DNA of 64,000 bases from Eutrigla gurnardus (GCA_963514095.1 OY741271.1:11622495-11686494); one strand, 5' to 3'. Positions 22,355 through 34,349 are shown, counted from the first letter of the stretch. Numbers and translations: made by a program. Notes: a model not told the origin generated them from the sequence alone.

Positions 22355-22420
22355 AGGGCTCCAGTTGTGTGACGTTGCACTTCGCACCTCGGTGAGAAGT
22401 GAAACTAAAATGGTGGTTGT

Positions 22421-23851
22421 AGTTTTTTATCTCCTTTGTTCCTTTGTTCTGACCGCATGTGAGGGCTTTTGTAGGCCGCATTGTATAGTCCTAATGGTGA
22501 GGTCCCAACAGGATGAATGGGGTTTTGGAATTACGGGGCCATGAGAACAAAGACATGGAACCTTGGTGGAGGCTTTCAGATCCTACTGGACAATCTGACA
22601 AGCCTTGAGTCTTCATTGTAACTAAACATTCACCTTGTCCTGAGATTATCTCAAGTACAGACATCCACATTACAGTCACTTGACATCATGTTCGATTTTT
22701 CTTTTTTTACCTTTTGAATCACTCCGAGAACGGATGAATGTCTTTTAATTCCGAAGTCCTTGAACATTTAATGCAAAACACCTGAGGTGTTCTTGACAGA
22801 ATTACTTTCCAGTAGGCCTATTTGGTCCAATGAATGGTTTTACTTTTCACCTGAACCCTCCTCACAAAGAGCTTTATGCCACATGAATCTCTGACGGATT
22901 TAAGTGAAAACTTTGTGCCCTTTCACACAGCTTTATATATTTTCCGTGAGATTATCTATAACATTCCTCAGGAACAAAGTGTGCCGTTGGTTTTTCTAAT
23001 GAAACCAAATAACAGGAAGGTGGATGTCACCTTGTTCTTGCCCTCCCACCGGCTGCCTTGGCAGTAAATGCCTGGTTACTCTGACTTCAATGCACGAGTT
23101 AACATTGCTGTCTCTTCAGAACGTTTTCTCTATTTGAAGTGAGGTTAATGGAAACAATATACGACAAGAACAGTTTTACAAGGCTCTTAATGCGTGTTTT
23201 TCAAATGAGGAACTTTCATCTGTGTTCTTTTTATTTTTTACTTCTCAGTCTAGATGGCTGCGAATGTAACTGAAGGAACCGTGTGAAAGATTCATCTCTT
23301 GATCTTGGTTTTTTTTCACTGCATTTAATGACCGTTAAATGTGCAAGACATGTATGTTGTACACTGAATCACGGACAAGTTGTGATCTCTGACATGAAAT
23401 CCCAGTTGCATATCAAGCAATTGACAGCCTGGAATGTGAAGTGGAAACGAGGCGCGTATGCTTGTGTGTCTCAGTTCCACATTTACAGCTAAGTTGTGTG
23501 CACTTTCTGTGCGTGCACGTGATGAGTGCGTGAGGGGGGTCGCTGTCATTTTTACTTTTTTACCTGGGGGGGTGGGGAAACTTGTGTGGACCTTCTGGAT
23601 CACAGAGATTCTCACTGGCATTAAATGAATGCGTGATCCAACACCTGTCACACTGATCACCTGGCTTCAGTTAAAGGAGGATATTGAGGCTGATTTAAAT
23701 CCGCTGGTGCAGTCAGCCTGGGAGAGAGAGGCCGCGCATAAAACTGACTTCAGTGGGGTGTGGCGCGTGTAAAATGATGCGTGCATCAAACACAGCTGAG
23801 GAGCTCCTAGCAGCTCATCGTTGCCTGCTCAGCGCTTTGGGCTCCGCTCCC
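22421..23851. other. Noncoding stretch, no gene recognised
   Basis: A/T-rich sequence with no supported gene. The segment 23690-23850 is more even in composition (GCGCGTGTAAAATGATGCG) and could be conserved regulatory DNA, but nothing in the sequence alone proves it. Confidence 0.4.
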
Positions 23852-23859
23852 CACACACA

Positions 23860-23895
<36 letters not shown>
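23852..23895. repeat. (CA)n microsatellite
   Basis: About 22 CA units with one T interruption. Confidence 0.95.
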
Positions 23896-23899
<4 letters not shown>

Positions 23900-25429
23900 T
23901 AAACGTTCAGGCGTGGCGGGACGATAAATCACACGACTAACAGAGCGAAAGACCCTGTCTGCAGTGAGAAGATGGCCTTTCATGAATATATATGGAAAGA
24001 GCGTTTGTGTCTTTGCCAACTCGCCACCTCAAGTCTGCTCTCCCTGACATGGTTGAAGATTGAGCGATTATGTTACGCTGGTGGTGGCACACCTGCTGTT
24101 TGACAGTGGACAGGCACGTATAGAAACGCACACACACGTGCAGACGTACGCACTTGACATGCATTATTTGGAGACAATGTGTGTGAGGAGGGCAGCGGCT
24201 GGACATGATCAACGCACTCGGCAGCGCTCACACACCCACACTGGAGCTCACACTCGCGCCACAGCTGGCGTCTGGCCTGCAACATCCATCTTCCACCAGA
24301 TCAGGGAGAGTGACAGGTCGCTGGTCGCAGGGTGCCAGTTAGCAAATCACAGCAGGGGAGGATCGAGGCGAATAGCTGGACCGTCGAGACGTGAACGCTC
24401 CGGTTCTGTCCTCCCTCTTCCTCTGTCAACTCTTCCTAAAGCAGTATGGGAGTCCTCTGAAGACCCGGTTGGTGGAGGCAAATTAATGCATTTTGTCATC
24501 TACCCCCAACCATGTATAGTTTGTTTTATTTGCCCAGGTTTTGAGACACTCATAAATGTAGTTCTGCCTTCACCCCAGTAAACAATGTTTATTTTTCAGA
24601 GATAAGCTGTCAGAAAAAACTCAGTAGATAAACAGAAAATGACCAGGGCCTTTTTCTCAAACAAAAAACTCTACAGAATGCCCTCTGTACCATTTACAGA
24701 CACTTCTGTTTAACCTGTAATGGGAAATTCCCTAGATTTAGTGTATATTTACAGTATATGGTCCATACCATTCACAAGTAAATGCCACTGGTAATTTTCT
24801 CCCAGAACTGTTTTTCTCCAGATTTTAGATTTACGGGACTTACAGGGTAAATGTTAGTAACTAACTGGGGAAATTCATGGCCATATCTGTTCTGTTTTTA
24901 CTTACATCCACCAACCTTTCAAAATTCCATTCCTCTCTAAATTCTGAAGGTTTTCACAGAGGTGTTTTTTCATAGCCTGATTTATAGAACATTTTCTTTC
25001 TAAAAACAGTATGTTTTTGAGTATGGAGTGAGGCAAAGCAGCGATATCACAAATTCCCTCAGTAAAACCCTTTTGAATCAACAAAATGAAACAAAAATAT
25101 TATATCTGGATTTATCCAATGTTTCCATTTCTGATTTGGAAATGTGTGCAAATTTGCTAATATATAGTAGGATCATGTCTTATTATAAAGCGTCATAAAG
25201 TCAAAGAAAAAAAGAGGATGTCTTTGGTTCTCCTGCAGTGGTTGTGATGCTATTTTCTAACAATCCATTGCGACTCTGACCATGTAGGAGTGCAATGCTA
25301 AATGGGTGGAATAATAGAAGATATTCGCATTGTGCCATTGACAAGACATTCTCCCTCAAAGTCCTGCCTTTCACGCAGAGGGAAATAAGGGGAGCGTGAT
25401 AACAATGCACTTCCGCTGCTTTATCCTCC
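23896..25429. other. Noncoding stretch, no gene recognised
   Basis: The 173-codon frame at 24060-24581 (+) starts in CA-rich sequence and has no domain. The rest is A/T-rich with no supported feature. Confidence 0.4.
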
Positions 25430-26340
25430 ATTCCCTCCACCCACCTAACACTTCCAACCACCCCTCCCTCATCCCTCTCTCTATTTCAATATCTCAATTT
25501 CCCTCCTATTCTTCTACTCTCTCTGCCCACATTTTCTCCCTTCAAAATATAACTGCACCTCCATCCTCTAACTCTAATCAATCCACCCATTTCCCTTTTG
25601 TATCAAGGCCCACACTATTGACTGGTTTCTCCAGCCATTTTCCTCTTCCCTCTTAACTTCTCATCATTTTCATTTCCAATCAATCTTTTCATTTTTTCCA
25701 TCTTCTGTCTTTTTCATTTTCCACATCTCCTCTTTGCTCCATTTCTCTACGATTGATTTCGCCTTTGCCGTCTTCTTTTCTCCTCCTCCTGTCACATCCC
25801 ATCTCTCCATTCCCATACCCACCAGTTTTTCCAGCTAATCTATTCTTTTTTCTATTCTCTGCCTCTCTTTCATCATTATCCATCAGAAAATAATCGCTCC
25901 ACCCCTTGTTCACTCCTTCAACCATTTTTACAGCACAGTGTTTCTTCTCACTTCTCCATCCCCTTCCACCGTTCCACCCCATGAAGCCACCACCGTCTTG
26001 CTCCTCCTCTCACATCCATCCATCCATCCATCCATCTTTTTCCATCTTTGCTCTTTGATACATACAGTCTTTCAACCACCTCTCCTCTCTCAATAAAACC
26101 CTTCACCTCATGACACCATCATCATCATCAGCAGCAGCATCCCCCGCCCTTTCACCCTGCCCCCTTTGGGGAAGAAGCTACATCCGGGTCGTCATGGCAA
26201 CGACTCAAACACTGTTGCCGTAGCAGCCCTATCTAGCTAATTGAGGCAATTCTCTCCTCATCCCCTTCCCCCTCCATTTTTCCATCCCTCCATCTTCTTC
26301 TCCTACCCTCCCCCAACCCTTCCTCGAAGCTCCCGTCCTT
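25430..26340. repeat. Long pyrimidine-rich tract
   Basis: For about 900 bases the plus strand is overwhelmingly C and T with occasional A. It includes (CCAT)n at about 26013-26036 and a CATCATCAT/CAGCAG patch at 26117-26140. The complementary frame at 25689-25982 is Glu/Lys/Arg-rich for this reason only. Confidence 0.8.
26013..26036. repeat. (CCAT)n microsatellite
   Basis: About six CATC units within the pyrimidine-rich tract. Confidence 0.9.
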
Positions 26341-26829
26341 TATTTATACATTTATCCATGGGTTTTCCACTAAATTCCTTCCTTTTTCAGTATTTTTATC
26401 CTCAAATGGTTGAAATTCTAATGATACCATTGGAGGATGATGATGATGGTATCAACTTGGTCCAGGATGTTCTTGAATCAAATATGACGGGAGGTGTGAC
26501 CAATCTTGTGCCTCTGCTTATTCTACTCCAGCCATGCACGATCGCTCAGGGAAGTCATTGCATGCATGACATTGTTGACAACAGACAGGTTTCTGACATA
26601 TGCGATCATGAGTAGCACCAGCCCAGTCTTCCAAAATGTACCCTCACATACAACGAAACTGCGTTGTGAATTAAATATTATAACAACCCTTGGTGTTTCT
26701 TCAAAACCTAACCAAGTTTTGTTGCATTTTTTTCCGCTATTATGTCATTCTATAGTCAGGAATATCATTTAATCTCACTCAACTATAAATCCAAACATAC
26801 ATCGTCATAGATCCATTAAATCTCACATG
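26341..26829. other. Noncoding stretch, no gene recognised
   Basis: A plus-strand frame to 26615 has no recognised domain. A GAT/GAC-rich patch lies near 26436-26450. Confidence 0.4.
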
Positions 26830-27285
26830 AAGCTGTGTCCGAAATCACTCATTACTCACTGTAGTGAGTTCACCATGTTGTAGTCCTGTCTGAAGGTTTA
26901 GTGATAAATATTTTGTCCTATATAGTGGATTTAAAGTATCCCACAATTCATCTTGAAAAGTGGTGTACAACTGATTGTCACTGACCGAGCTTTAAATACT
27001 ATGCATTGCGCTGAATGCAAAATGACAGACAGAGGAGAGAAGAGAAAGCAGAGTGGTTGACACACATACATGAAAATAATAGATTTAATGTGAGTAGGGT
27101 ATCACAACACAGATGGAGACAAAGGACTTTGAATGTATTTATTCATTTGGGAAAAATACGTTAATTGTCTCCAACAGCAGCGTATACAGCTCATTTAGTT
27201 GTTTCCTTTCACAATAAAAGCCCTTGACATACATATGCAGCATCACTGTTTACAAGAGGAACTTAGATTACAACAAATGTGCTTA
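26830..27285 (-). mobile_element. Dispersed element family C, copy 1
   Basis: The end GCTGTGTCCGAAATCACTC is followed by sequence matching, on the opposite strand, the copy at 48.9-49.4 kb: ATCTTGAAAAGTGGTGTACA, TTTGGGAAAAATACGTTAAT and CAATAAAAGCCCTTGACATA. It ends without a clear second terminus near AGATTACAACAAATGTG. It is noncoding. The inverted GTCCGAAATCA-type ends in this family suggest a nonautonomous DNA transposon. Confidence 0.7.
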
Positions 27286-27752
27286 CAATATGTATAAATT
27301 ACACAAATTTGTTGATATTTTTTATGGATGTTCCAACAGGCTCCGTTGATCTGACGCGTTTTACATGTGCGACAGCAGAGAAAATGACCATCTTGTTATA
27401 CTAGCTATCTTGACATTGTTGCAAGCATAGTTTTAACCTCAATTCTGTGCGCACCTCCAACATCGTTTGTTAAGGGACAACGGTCTACAAGGTTTTCCTT
27501 TAAAATGTACCGACATTTAATTTGTGAATGCGAAACAATGATTGTATGGTAAAATGAAAAGTTTATTTTCCCCTTTAACTCCTGTTTTCATCAACTTTTC
27601 TCTCTTTCCTTTTACCTCCCCTCCCCCCTCCCTGTCTCTCTGAAAACGATGATGATGCTATGCTTCCTCTTCCTCCTCTCATTCACTGAAGAAGCACTTT
27701 AGGTTTCCCCCTCATGGCAACCAGAGACCACGAGAACGGATGTTACGGGAAC

Positions 27753-27775
27753 GGGGGGGGGGGGGGGGGGGGGGG
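27753..27775. repeat. Homopolymeric G tract (23 bases)
   Basis: Uninterrupted run of about 23 G on the plus strand after GGGAAC. Length may be affected by sequencing or assembly. Confidence 0.85.
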
Positions 27776-27970
27776 TTCATAGATGCACACACAAATTAAA
27801 CTGTGCACGTTCGAATGTGGACACATGGATGCACACACACTCACACACACACAGAATTCCCTGGTGTGTGATGGCTGTGTAGCGTGTCATTCACTGTGAT
27901 TGCTAAGGGGCCTGCTGGGCCCCTCGGCTGAGAGCTTTGATGCTTTAAAGATGTTTTATGTTCTAAGGAT

Positions 27971-27986
27971 ATTTGCTTATGCAAAT
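27971..27986. promoter_or_regulatory. Palindromic octamer-like POU site
   Basis: ATTTGCTTATGCAAAT combines a forward octamer ATGCAAAT with an inverted ATTTGC half. This resembles sites bound by POU homeodomain dimers. Function is inferred from the motif only. Confidence 0.3.
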
Positions 27987-28546
27987 GCTCAGGTTTATTA
28001 AAATAAGCTGCCTCACATTCAAATCTGTGAAGGGTTTTAGTGCATGTAATAAATATTGGCCAGTCTTGTGTGATTAAATGAGTGTGAAGCATCAATGCAT
28101 TACTGAAAAAGGAAAAAGCAAATGTGCTCGTTTTTCAACATGGATTCAATCAATTAAATTAAAACAAACGTCCACATATTCATGACAGATTTATTTTACA
28201 GATGGCAAATACCATTTTATTACCATTTCATCTGGTCATATATTAAAACTAGGCATCATCTATTCCATATATAGCAATTCTTTACATAGTCTTTTTGATG
28301 CTGTAACATCTGCAGGATTTGTACTGTAAAATGATGTCAGGTTATTTTAACACCAACTTAAAGCATAAATAGTTTCAACCATTTAAACATCTTAAAATGA
28401 GTTTTGGTTCAAAACGGTTTTGTTATATCTATCTTTTCAGACCCCAACATCAATCAATACATCAAAATCATGTAAAAGAAAAAAAAAGAAATCTAGTACT
28501 GATGTCTCTTACTGGACTGTAATAAGCAGGCAGAAACATCCAGCTC

Positions 28547-29005
28547 TGAAGTGTAAGCTTGTATTCTCTCTACTGGCCATCAGGGGGCAACTCATCTGGT
28601 TGCAAAAAGAAGTTTGATTGCATGGAAGTCTGAGAAAATGACCCTACTTGTTATTTTTTAGTATGTCAGTAAACATTGTAAACATGAGCTTTTGATCTCA
28701 ATCACTAGTTTCAAGTCTTCTTAAATACATGATGTTCATTTGGTAAATTATGGTCCATTTAGAGTCCATAGACAGACCATAGAGCAGGTTATGCTTTAGG
28801 TTGGGGCTACCGTGTGATTGACAGGTTGTTACCGCAACATCTCTCAATCTCTACCAATGCAATTAGTTACTCAGATGACTTTAACACTTAGCTATAAAAT
28901 TATAGTTACTTTGTTAACAGCTTCACACCAGAAGCCAGATGGATCCAGATCCAGTAAGGTTGCTGCTCGGGGTGTCGCTCTGCTGCTTGTGTTCCTCAGA
29001 TCCAT
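28547..29005 (+). repeat. Dispersed repeat family A, copy 5
   Basis: Forward copy with well-kept landmarks: CTACTGGCCATCAGGGGGCA, TGATCTCAATCACTAGTTTC and GTGATTGACAGGTTG. It stops near CTCAGATCCATCC, lacking the TATATACAGTCTATG terminus. Confidence 0.85.
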
Positions 29006-29183
29006 CCTTTATATACCTAGCTATATTAAAGCTGTCAATTGATTAATAACTTAAATCAGATTAATCACAACACAAGGTAGCTGTGGATTAATCACGATTA
29101 TTCACCATTCGTAAATATATATGAAAAATGTCCATTTTCCCTGTAAATTGTTGTGGGAACGGAAAGATAAATGACAGAAGGCA
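29006..29183. other. Homeodomain-site-like cluster
   Basis: Contains repeated TTAATCA/ATTAATCAC words in both orientations (about 29038-29105). It may be a repeat end or a binding-site cluster. No gene. Confidence 0.3.
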
Positions 29184-29242
29184 AATTTACTCATTGTAAG
29201 TCGCTTTGGACTAAAGCGTCTGCTAAATGACCTAAATGTAAG
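29184..29242 (+). mobile_element. LINE-2-type 3' tail
   Basis: GTAAGTCGCTTTGGACTAAA followed by GCGTCTGCTAAATGACC is the stem-loop tail of fish L2-like LINEs and SINEs that borrow it. The same tail occurs at 54.5 kb. No body is recognisable upstream. Confidence 0.75.
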
Positions 29243-30880
29243 TTTTAAAGCTCAAAAAGCTCAGAGACTCAGAGGAGGAGCTTGTCACTAAAAGGAGAAT
29301 AGGGCTGGTCCACCTTAAAGATCAGTCCAGCTGAAAAGGTAAGCCCACCTTAAGTGTGACTGAGCCGGAGTCTTTTTGTGTTTTTTTTTAGCTTGATCCC
29401 TGATCCAGTTGCTAATGTCGGGGCTAACTGCTACATTCACAGCTGTAATGCCTCACAGCTGCTCACTGTAAGTGTTGCTGACTTCATACTAACCATCATG
29501 CACCCTAATATATAGAACATCGTTCCTTCTTGTTGTCCTAAAAACCTGGTTTGTTATAAAAAAAAAATGTCCCATGTGCAATAATTTCAGTCTTTTCTTT
29601 CAAGAAAATATTTAATTGTGTGAAGTCACTCAAATAATGTTTTGCAGGTGATGTGAACTGTTTCGCTCAGGTGACTATTGGTGATGCAGACTGTGGTTAT
29701 TTTGCGCTTGTATAGTAGCTGCAGTTTGACGGCTGTTGTTTCGCAATCGGAAAAAACAAGTTCGTGTTATTTATATAACCTGATTTATAGGATAAACACA
29801 AACATATGAGTGAAATGTATAATTAAACACATACAAAAACTATTGGGGAACGGGGCCCAGTGGAAAGGGAGAAAAGTAATCTTTTCACACCAGTGTCACA
29901 CATTTTGATGGGAAACAGCAGCAGCAACTTTACATTTAATTTCACATGCAAACATTTCTAATATCCAGAATGAGAGGAGGCTCTCTGCGTTTGTTTTTTA
30001 ATCTTGTGCTTTCTATAAATACAAAAAGTGGTTGAGGAAAATGAGCTATGCATGTCTGTGTTTGCATGTAAATGCATACTTAATTAATGCCTCCACATTT
30101 GTGCTGATGCCTGTGTGTGTGTGTTTGTGTGCCATTGTATTTGTTTCTGTGCATGCAGAGAAATAAAGGGAACTTCAGTGCGTGAGCAAATGTATGCCAA
30201 ACTCCTCATGTTAAGGAGCTGCTTGCATGCACACTCAAGTGATTCTCCAGGCCAATTACTGGGAGAGCCTGCCTTTGCGTGTTGGGGAGGGTACCCATGC
30301 CAATATGTGGTGAATACGTGGGCATGCCACACAAATGGATGGCTAAATGAGCAATGCCACAGGGGAGCTTTCAGAAAGCTCAGAGGAAGTGTCATATTAT
30401 CAGGAATTGTCTTCAACAAAGGGTCAGAATGGGGGGAAAAATAGGCAAAAAAAAGGTCAATCACAAATATGTTGTTGCCAATGCTGAATCCCGAATGTAA
30501 TTTACATGTAATTCACACGTATTCTGATCTCATCCACGTTCACATTGAACACTCCAAAAGACCAATAACAAAGCAAATGTGGGAAACACGACGTCCTTTC
30601 TGTGCCAGTTCCCCTTTGAACATAAAAGAATGCATGTGAGGGAAAAATCAGCAGGAGACTTTTGAGTAACTGAGATTGATGCAGGTGGAAATCTCATTGT
30701 GGTGTGTATGAGCGGGGCATGAAAGGGCGGGCAATGTGCATTTGAAAGTGAAAAGAGAGAGAGACGGGGTGGGCTGGGGGTGCACGTGTACGAGTGGCTC
30801 TTGTTCAGTATTGGTCTTATCTATCGTGCACAGATGTGTTTCTCTACCTCTTTTTATGTCTCTGTACAAGCCAGTGTCCA

Positions 30881-30883
<3 letters not shown>
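29243..30883. other. Noncoding stretch, no gene recognised
   Basis: A/T-rich. The overlapping frames near 30084-30464 on both strands have no domain or splice context and are probably chance. Confidence 0.4.
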
Positions 30884-30930
<47 letters not shown>

Positions 30931-30950
30931 AGTGAGTGAGTGAGTGAGTG
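30884..30950. repeat. (GT)n and (AGTG)n compound microsatellite
   Basis: About 21 GT units (30884-30925), then five AGTG units at about 30931-30950. Confidence 0.95.
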
Positions 30951-31477
30951 TGCACAGCTTATCTCTTTGGCCACTCAGCTGGACGGCACCCTATCACATG
31001 CAGAACACAATGCAGAAGAAAGAGCAGATCGGCTGCCTGTAGCGTTTCTGCTTTTTACGCTAGGACGATCTGAATTCAGCCAGATGTTACGGTTAAGGAG
31101 GCTCACAGAATATGATATCATGACTTATGGAGATATGCTGAGTGAGGGAAGGGATGCCCATGTGCTGGTTTATACAGTGGTATTGAATTGGTTTTCACTG
31201 GGCTCAGTTTTATAGCCCGCAAAAGAAGCCAAATGGAATTGTGTTTTGTCAAAAAACTCATTTCTGGGTGCAGGATTATAGACTTTTGTACTGTGAAACT
31301 GTCCAAGTTAGCTCGTTGCTATGTACAGCACATTACATTCCTTTACACGGCAAACACTTTCAAATAGACCAGGTGTTAAAATGTGGCCTGCATTAAAACA
31401 TAACATGCATAATGGGATTGATAAGGATTGACAAACTTCTTTCGTCTTCCCACAATCCCTTTCCCTAATCCCTTTTT
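30951..31477. other. Noncoding stretch, no gene recognised
   Basis: No repeat family or gene supported. Frames here lack known motifs. Confidence 0.4.
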
Positions 31478-31940
31478 GGCCATGTGACTACAATAGTGGC
31501 AATGTTGGTCAGTCGATTGATCCACCGAATATCACATATCATAACTGTTGAAAGGATTGCATTGCCATGCATGGAGTCAGACATTCATCTTCCCCTGGGG
31601 ATGAACTGGAATCACTTTGGTGATCCTCTGACATTTCCTCAAGCACCACCATGAGGTTTACATTTGTGGATTTTAATGAAATGTCTTAAAATATTGGATG
31701 AGTTGCCATGAAAGTGAGTCCTTTTTAGCACTATCATCATATCCTAATTCTAATTTTTCCAGTTTGGTTTATTAGCAAATACCTGCAAAATTAATGGCAT
31801 TCCCCTCCAGCTAATCTGTGCGTTGTGTTTAGTGTTATTCAGTAAATGTTAGCATGCTAACTTGCTAAACCAAAATATTGAATATGGTAAACAACTACCT
31901 GCTAAACACCTGGATGCTATCTGCATTTTTTATGGAAGGT
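31478..31940 (+). repeat. Old dispersed repeat (TTAGCATGCTAAC family)
   Basis: Contains a string of words I remember from a very common perciform repeat: CTTTGGTGATCCTCTGACAT, CACCACCATGAGGTTTACAT, ATGTTAGCATGCTAACTTGC and TAAACACCTGGATGCTATC. The copy is decayed and noncoding; its class is not assigned. Confidence 0.6.
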
Positions 31941-32217
31941 AACAAAAGGCCAGAGGTGCTTTAAATCATATTTTTAAGGTAATGCAATGCAATGATAATA
32001 AAATATATTTTGCCTTTTTTTGTATATACTGTATATACCTATGTGATACACAAGCAGCCACACATGCAGGCAAACATCGACAGTCTGACTCCTGATGATG
32101 AATAAGTAATGAGGGGTGTGATAATGCAGAGGGATGAGACCTTTAGAGCTCATGTAAAAAGGCCAGGGTCAGGAGGACTGTTATTTGATATTCAGCCATG
32201 GCATTTTCTTTGCTTGA

Positions 32218-32218
<1 letters not shown>

Positions 32219-32256
<38 letters not shown>
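32219..32256. repeat. (AC)n microsatellite
   Basis: About 19 AC units. Confidence 0.95.
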
Positions 32257-32258
<2 letters not shown>

Positions 32259-32684
32259 GCCATCTGCTGAATGATTAATGCTCTGGTCTCTACCTAGAGT
32301 GGAAAGTGTGTATCTTTAAACAGGAGTCGAGGTTGACATTAAACTACTTGCAAATATTCTGTTCCCACAGCGATTCTCTTTTGTGCCTCCTATCTAATTC
32401 ATGTAAAGCTTAATGGAGACCTTGACATGGTGACTTTTCATTTATCTCGAGTAACTTGCAAACAATCCTAATAAGCGGCTGTCTGTTGACTTTAGTACTA
32501 ATATATAGTCCACAGTATAGTCTAAAGCCCTCCAAGTGGCCCCGAGAGACTGTTTATTACACTCCACCATATGGAGGTGTTGGATGGAACGAACACACAA
32601 GATTTTGTTATACTTGAGTAGCATACTTGAGCTCCATAAAAGTGCTCTGTGAATTTTATAGCAGTCTGCACATTAAAATGTTTT
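32257..32684. other. Noncoding stretch, no gene recognised
   Basis: Nothing supported. A minus-strand frame at 32442-32624 lacks a domain. Confidence 0.4.
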
Positions 32685-33225
32685 GTGTCCGTGTTAATTT
32701 CGTTAATGAAAACTATAATAAAATATGTTCATAACAACTGTCCATGACTACGACGACCACACGGTGCAGACATCATTCAATATTTGCTGTGGCCATGTCA
32801 ACATAAAACACTGATGAAAATCAACAAAACTAAAATGTAGTTTAAAATATAAAAAAGTCACCAAAATATCTCCTTATTTTCGTCATCACGCCACGCTCAG
32901 TCCACCGCTTACCATTGTCCTATTGGGTCGGCTGGTTGATCAACACATTTGTATGTCGGGAGGACTCGGAGTAGTAAAACTGGCTAATCATTCAGCCTGT
33001 ATTTTTCATCAGATATTGTCTTTTTATGTGAAATAAGCTTGACTTAAATGACAAAATTACAGTTTGGGCTAGAATAGATTGAAAAAAGAAATTTGACGCA
33101 GGATTGAGAGTTAATTATAATAAATAAATTACATTTAGGAGAGAAAACATGTGAAAACAACTAAAACTATGATCAATAAAAAGACTAAAAATGACAAGTG
33201 TGACTCACACTAATAAACTTTTTGT
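32685..33225. repeat. Dispersed element with AATTTCGTTAATGAAAACTA end
   Basis: GTTAATTTCGTTAATGAAAA opens a segment that I recall as a common fish repeat, with TTATTTTCGTCATCACGCC inside and ACTAAAACTATGATCAATAA then GACTAAAAATGAC near the right end. The two ends are roughly complementary in character. It has no coding sequence; its class is uncertain. Confidence 0.45.
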
Positions 33226-34349
33226 TAAAGGGTAAGACTAAATCTAAAATTGCTATGTGGGGAAAGCTCATTTCGTGTCCAATTCAAAACTGTTCATCCT
33301 CAGGTGAACATGAGTATTCTGCGCGCTGGGTCGCGGCCAATTATGAGTGACCACATAGTGACCATGAATATAGAACAAATTTCAAGGAAATTGGCAATTA
33401 TTTATTTCGATACCTTGATACATATTGAATAAACGGACAAAAGAAGCTTTCAAACTCCCATGACATCATAGCACCAAAAATAGAGATGACAAAACATTGA
33501 ATGAAGTCTCTATATTTTCCTGTTTAGTCCTTGATGTGATGTGTAGTGTGTGTCTTTCAGTAAGAGAGACTACAATTGCAGCTGAGCTAATACAGTACGA
33601 GCTGGCTTTGATGTTCCCAGACAAATGTTCAGCTGTTCCTTGATGCTCTGTCGTCTGTCTGTCAAAACACCTGAAACAACAAATGACCGCACCAGCAGCT
33701 GCACGGCGGCTGACCCCCTCTGCTATTTGTATGTGGATGTGCACACATTCACAGACACCTGCCAATTGTGTCACTGCTAGAAGACCAGCAGCAGACCTCA
33801 CAAACACATAGCAGATGTGAGGAACCTTCTAGTTCAGTCAAAACTCACTGGACGAACACGTGGACGACTGGAGAAGGTATTATGAGGTTAAATGGGAGTT
33901 GACCTTCAAGGCTGTTTTAATTTACATTTTCTTTAAATACACCATTCCACTTCTCACACCTACATCATTTTTATTATGCTCTTTTGCATAAATTTTTTTT
34001 CATTAAATCTAAAGGTATTGCAAAGCTGCATATTTAAACTATAACTAGGTTATAAAGGCTTTACAACAAACAGGTGTAGCAGTGAAAATTGCCATGGCAA
34101 CTCCTTTAATGTTTTGAAAAGTTAATTTCACCTGAGTTCAGGATAAGATCATTTCAAAGAGGACTGCAATGACAAATTGGAAGCTCCCTTTTCCAAGGGA
34201 ATATTGTAAATAAAAGTGCAAAAAGAGGCATAAATATGTAAACTATGAAAACACCTGAATAAATAAGTTATAAGCTTCATCTTAATTCTGCTTTGTTACA
34301 AAACAGTGCGTGGTGGGACCAGAGGTATTTCATACAGGCGACAAATCCC
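33226..34349. other. Noncoding stretch, no gene recognised
   Basis: A/T-rich sequence. The 113-codon minus-strand frame at 33466-33807 has no recognised domain. Confidence 0.4.

Larger units (their letters stand above)
21300..22420 (-). promoter_or_regulatory. CpG-rich promoter-like region with ATG-free leader
   Basis: CpG dinucleotides are far denser here than in the flanks. On the minus strand an inverted CCAAT box (22350-22354) lies about 50 bases upstream of a TATATAAA box (22301-22294), predicting a start near 22265-22270. From there down to 21740 no ATG occurs on the minus strand, about 530 bases where several would be expected by chance. Donor-like AAAAGTAAGAG lies at about 21793-21783. 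Three features, TATA, leader without ATG and splice donor, fit a noncoding first exon transcribed leftward. A retroviral-type LTR plus leader is the main alternative, but I see no AATAAA at the expected place and no primer-binding site. No coding sequence is assigned. Confidence 0.45.
27286..28546. other. Noncoding stretch with poly-G tract and octamer-like palindrome
   Basis: I recognise no gene. A 23-base G run lies at 27753-27775 and a POU-type palindrome at 27971-27986. The surrounding 27860-28060 has the even composition typical of conserved noncoding DNA, which cannot be confirmed here. Confidence 0.4.

Noticed and set aside
22000..22380. 126-codon minus-strand open frame across the CpG-rich region
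   Set aside because: It spans the predicted TATA box and transcription start and begins upstream of them. Its first codon is not usable on the inferred transcript, and no domain is seen.
24060..24581. 173-codon plus-strand open frame
   Set aside because: The first third reads CA-rich repeat as Thr/His; the rest has no recognised motif.
25689..25982. Lys/Arg/Glu-rich minus-strand open frame
   Set aside because: Explained by the pyrimidine bias of the plus strand.
30084..30464. Overlapping open frames of over 100 codons on both strands
   Set aside because: No recognised domain, no splice sites that fit and no repeat relationship; most likely chance.
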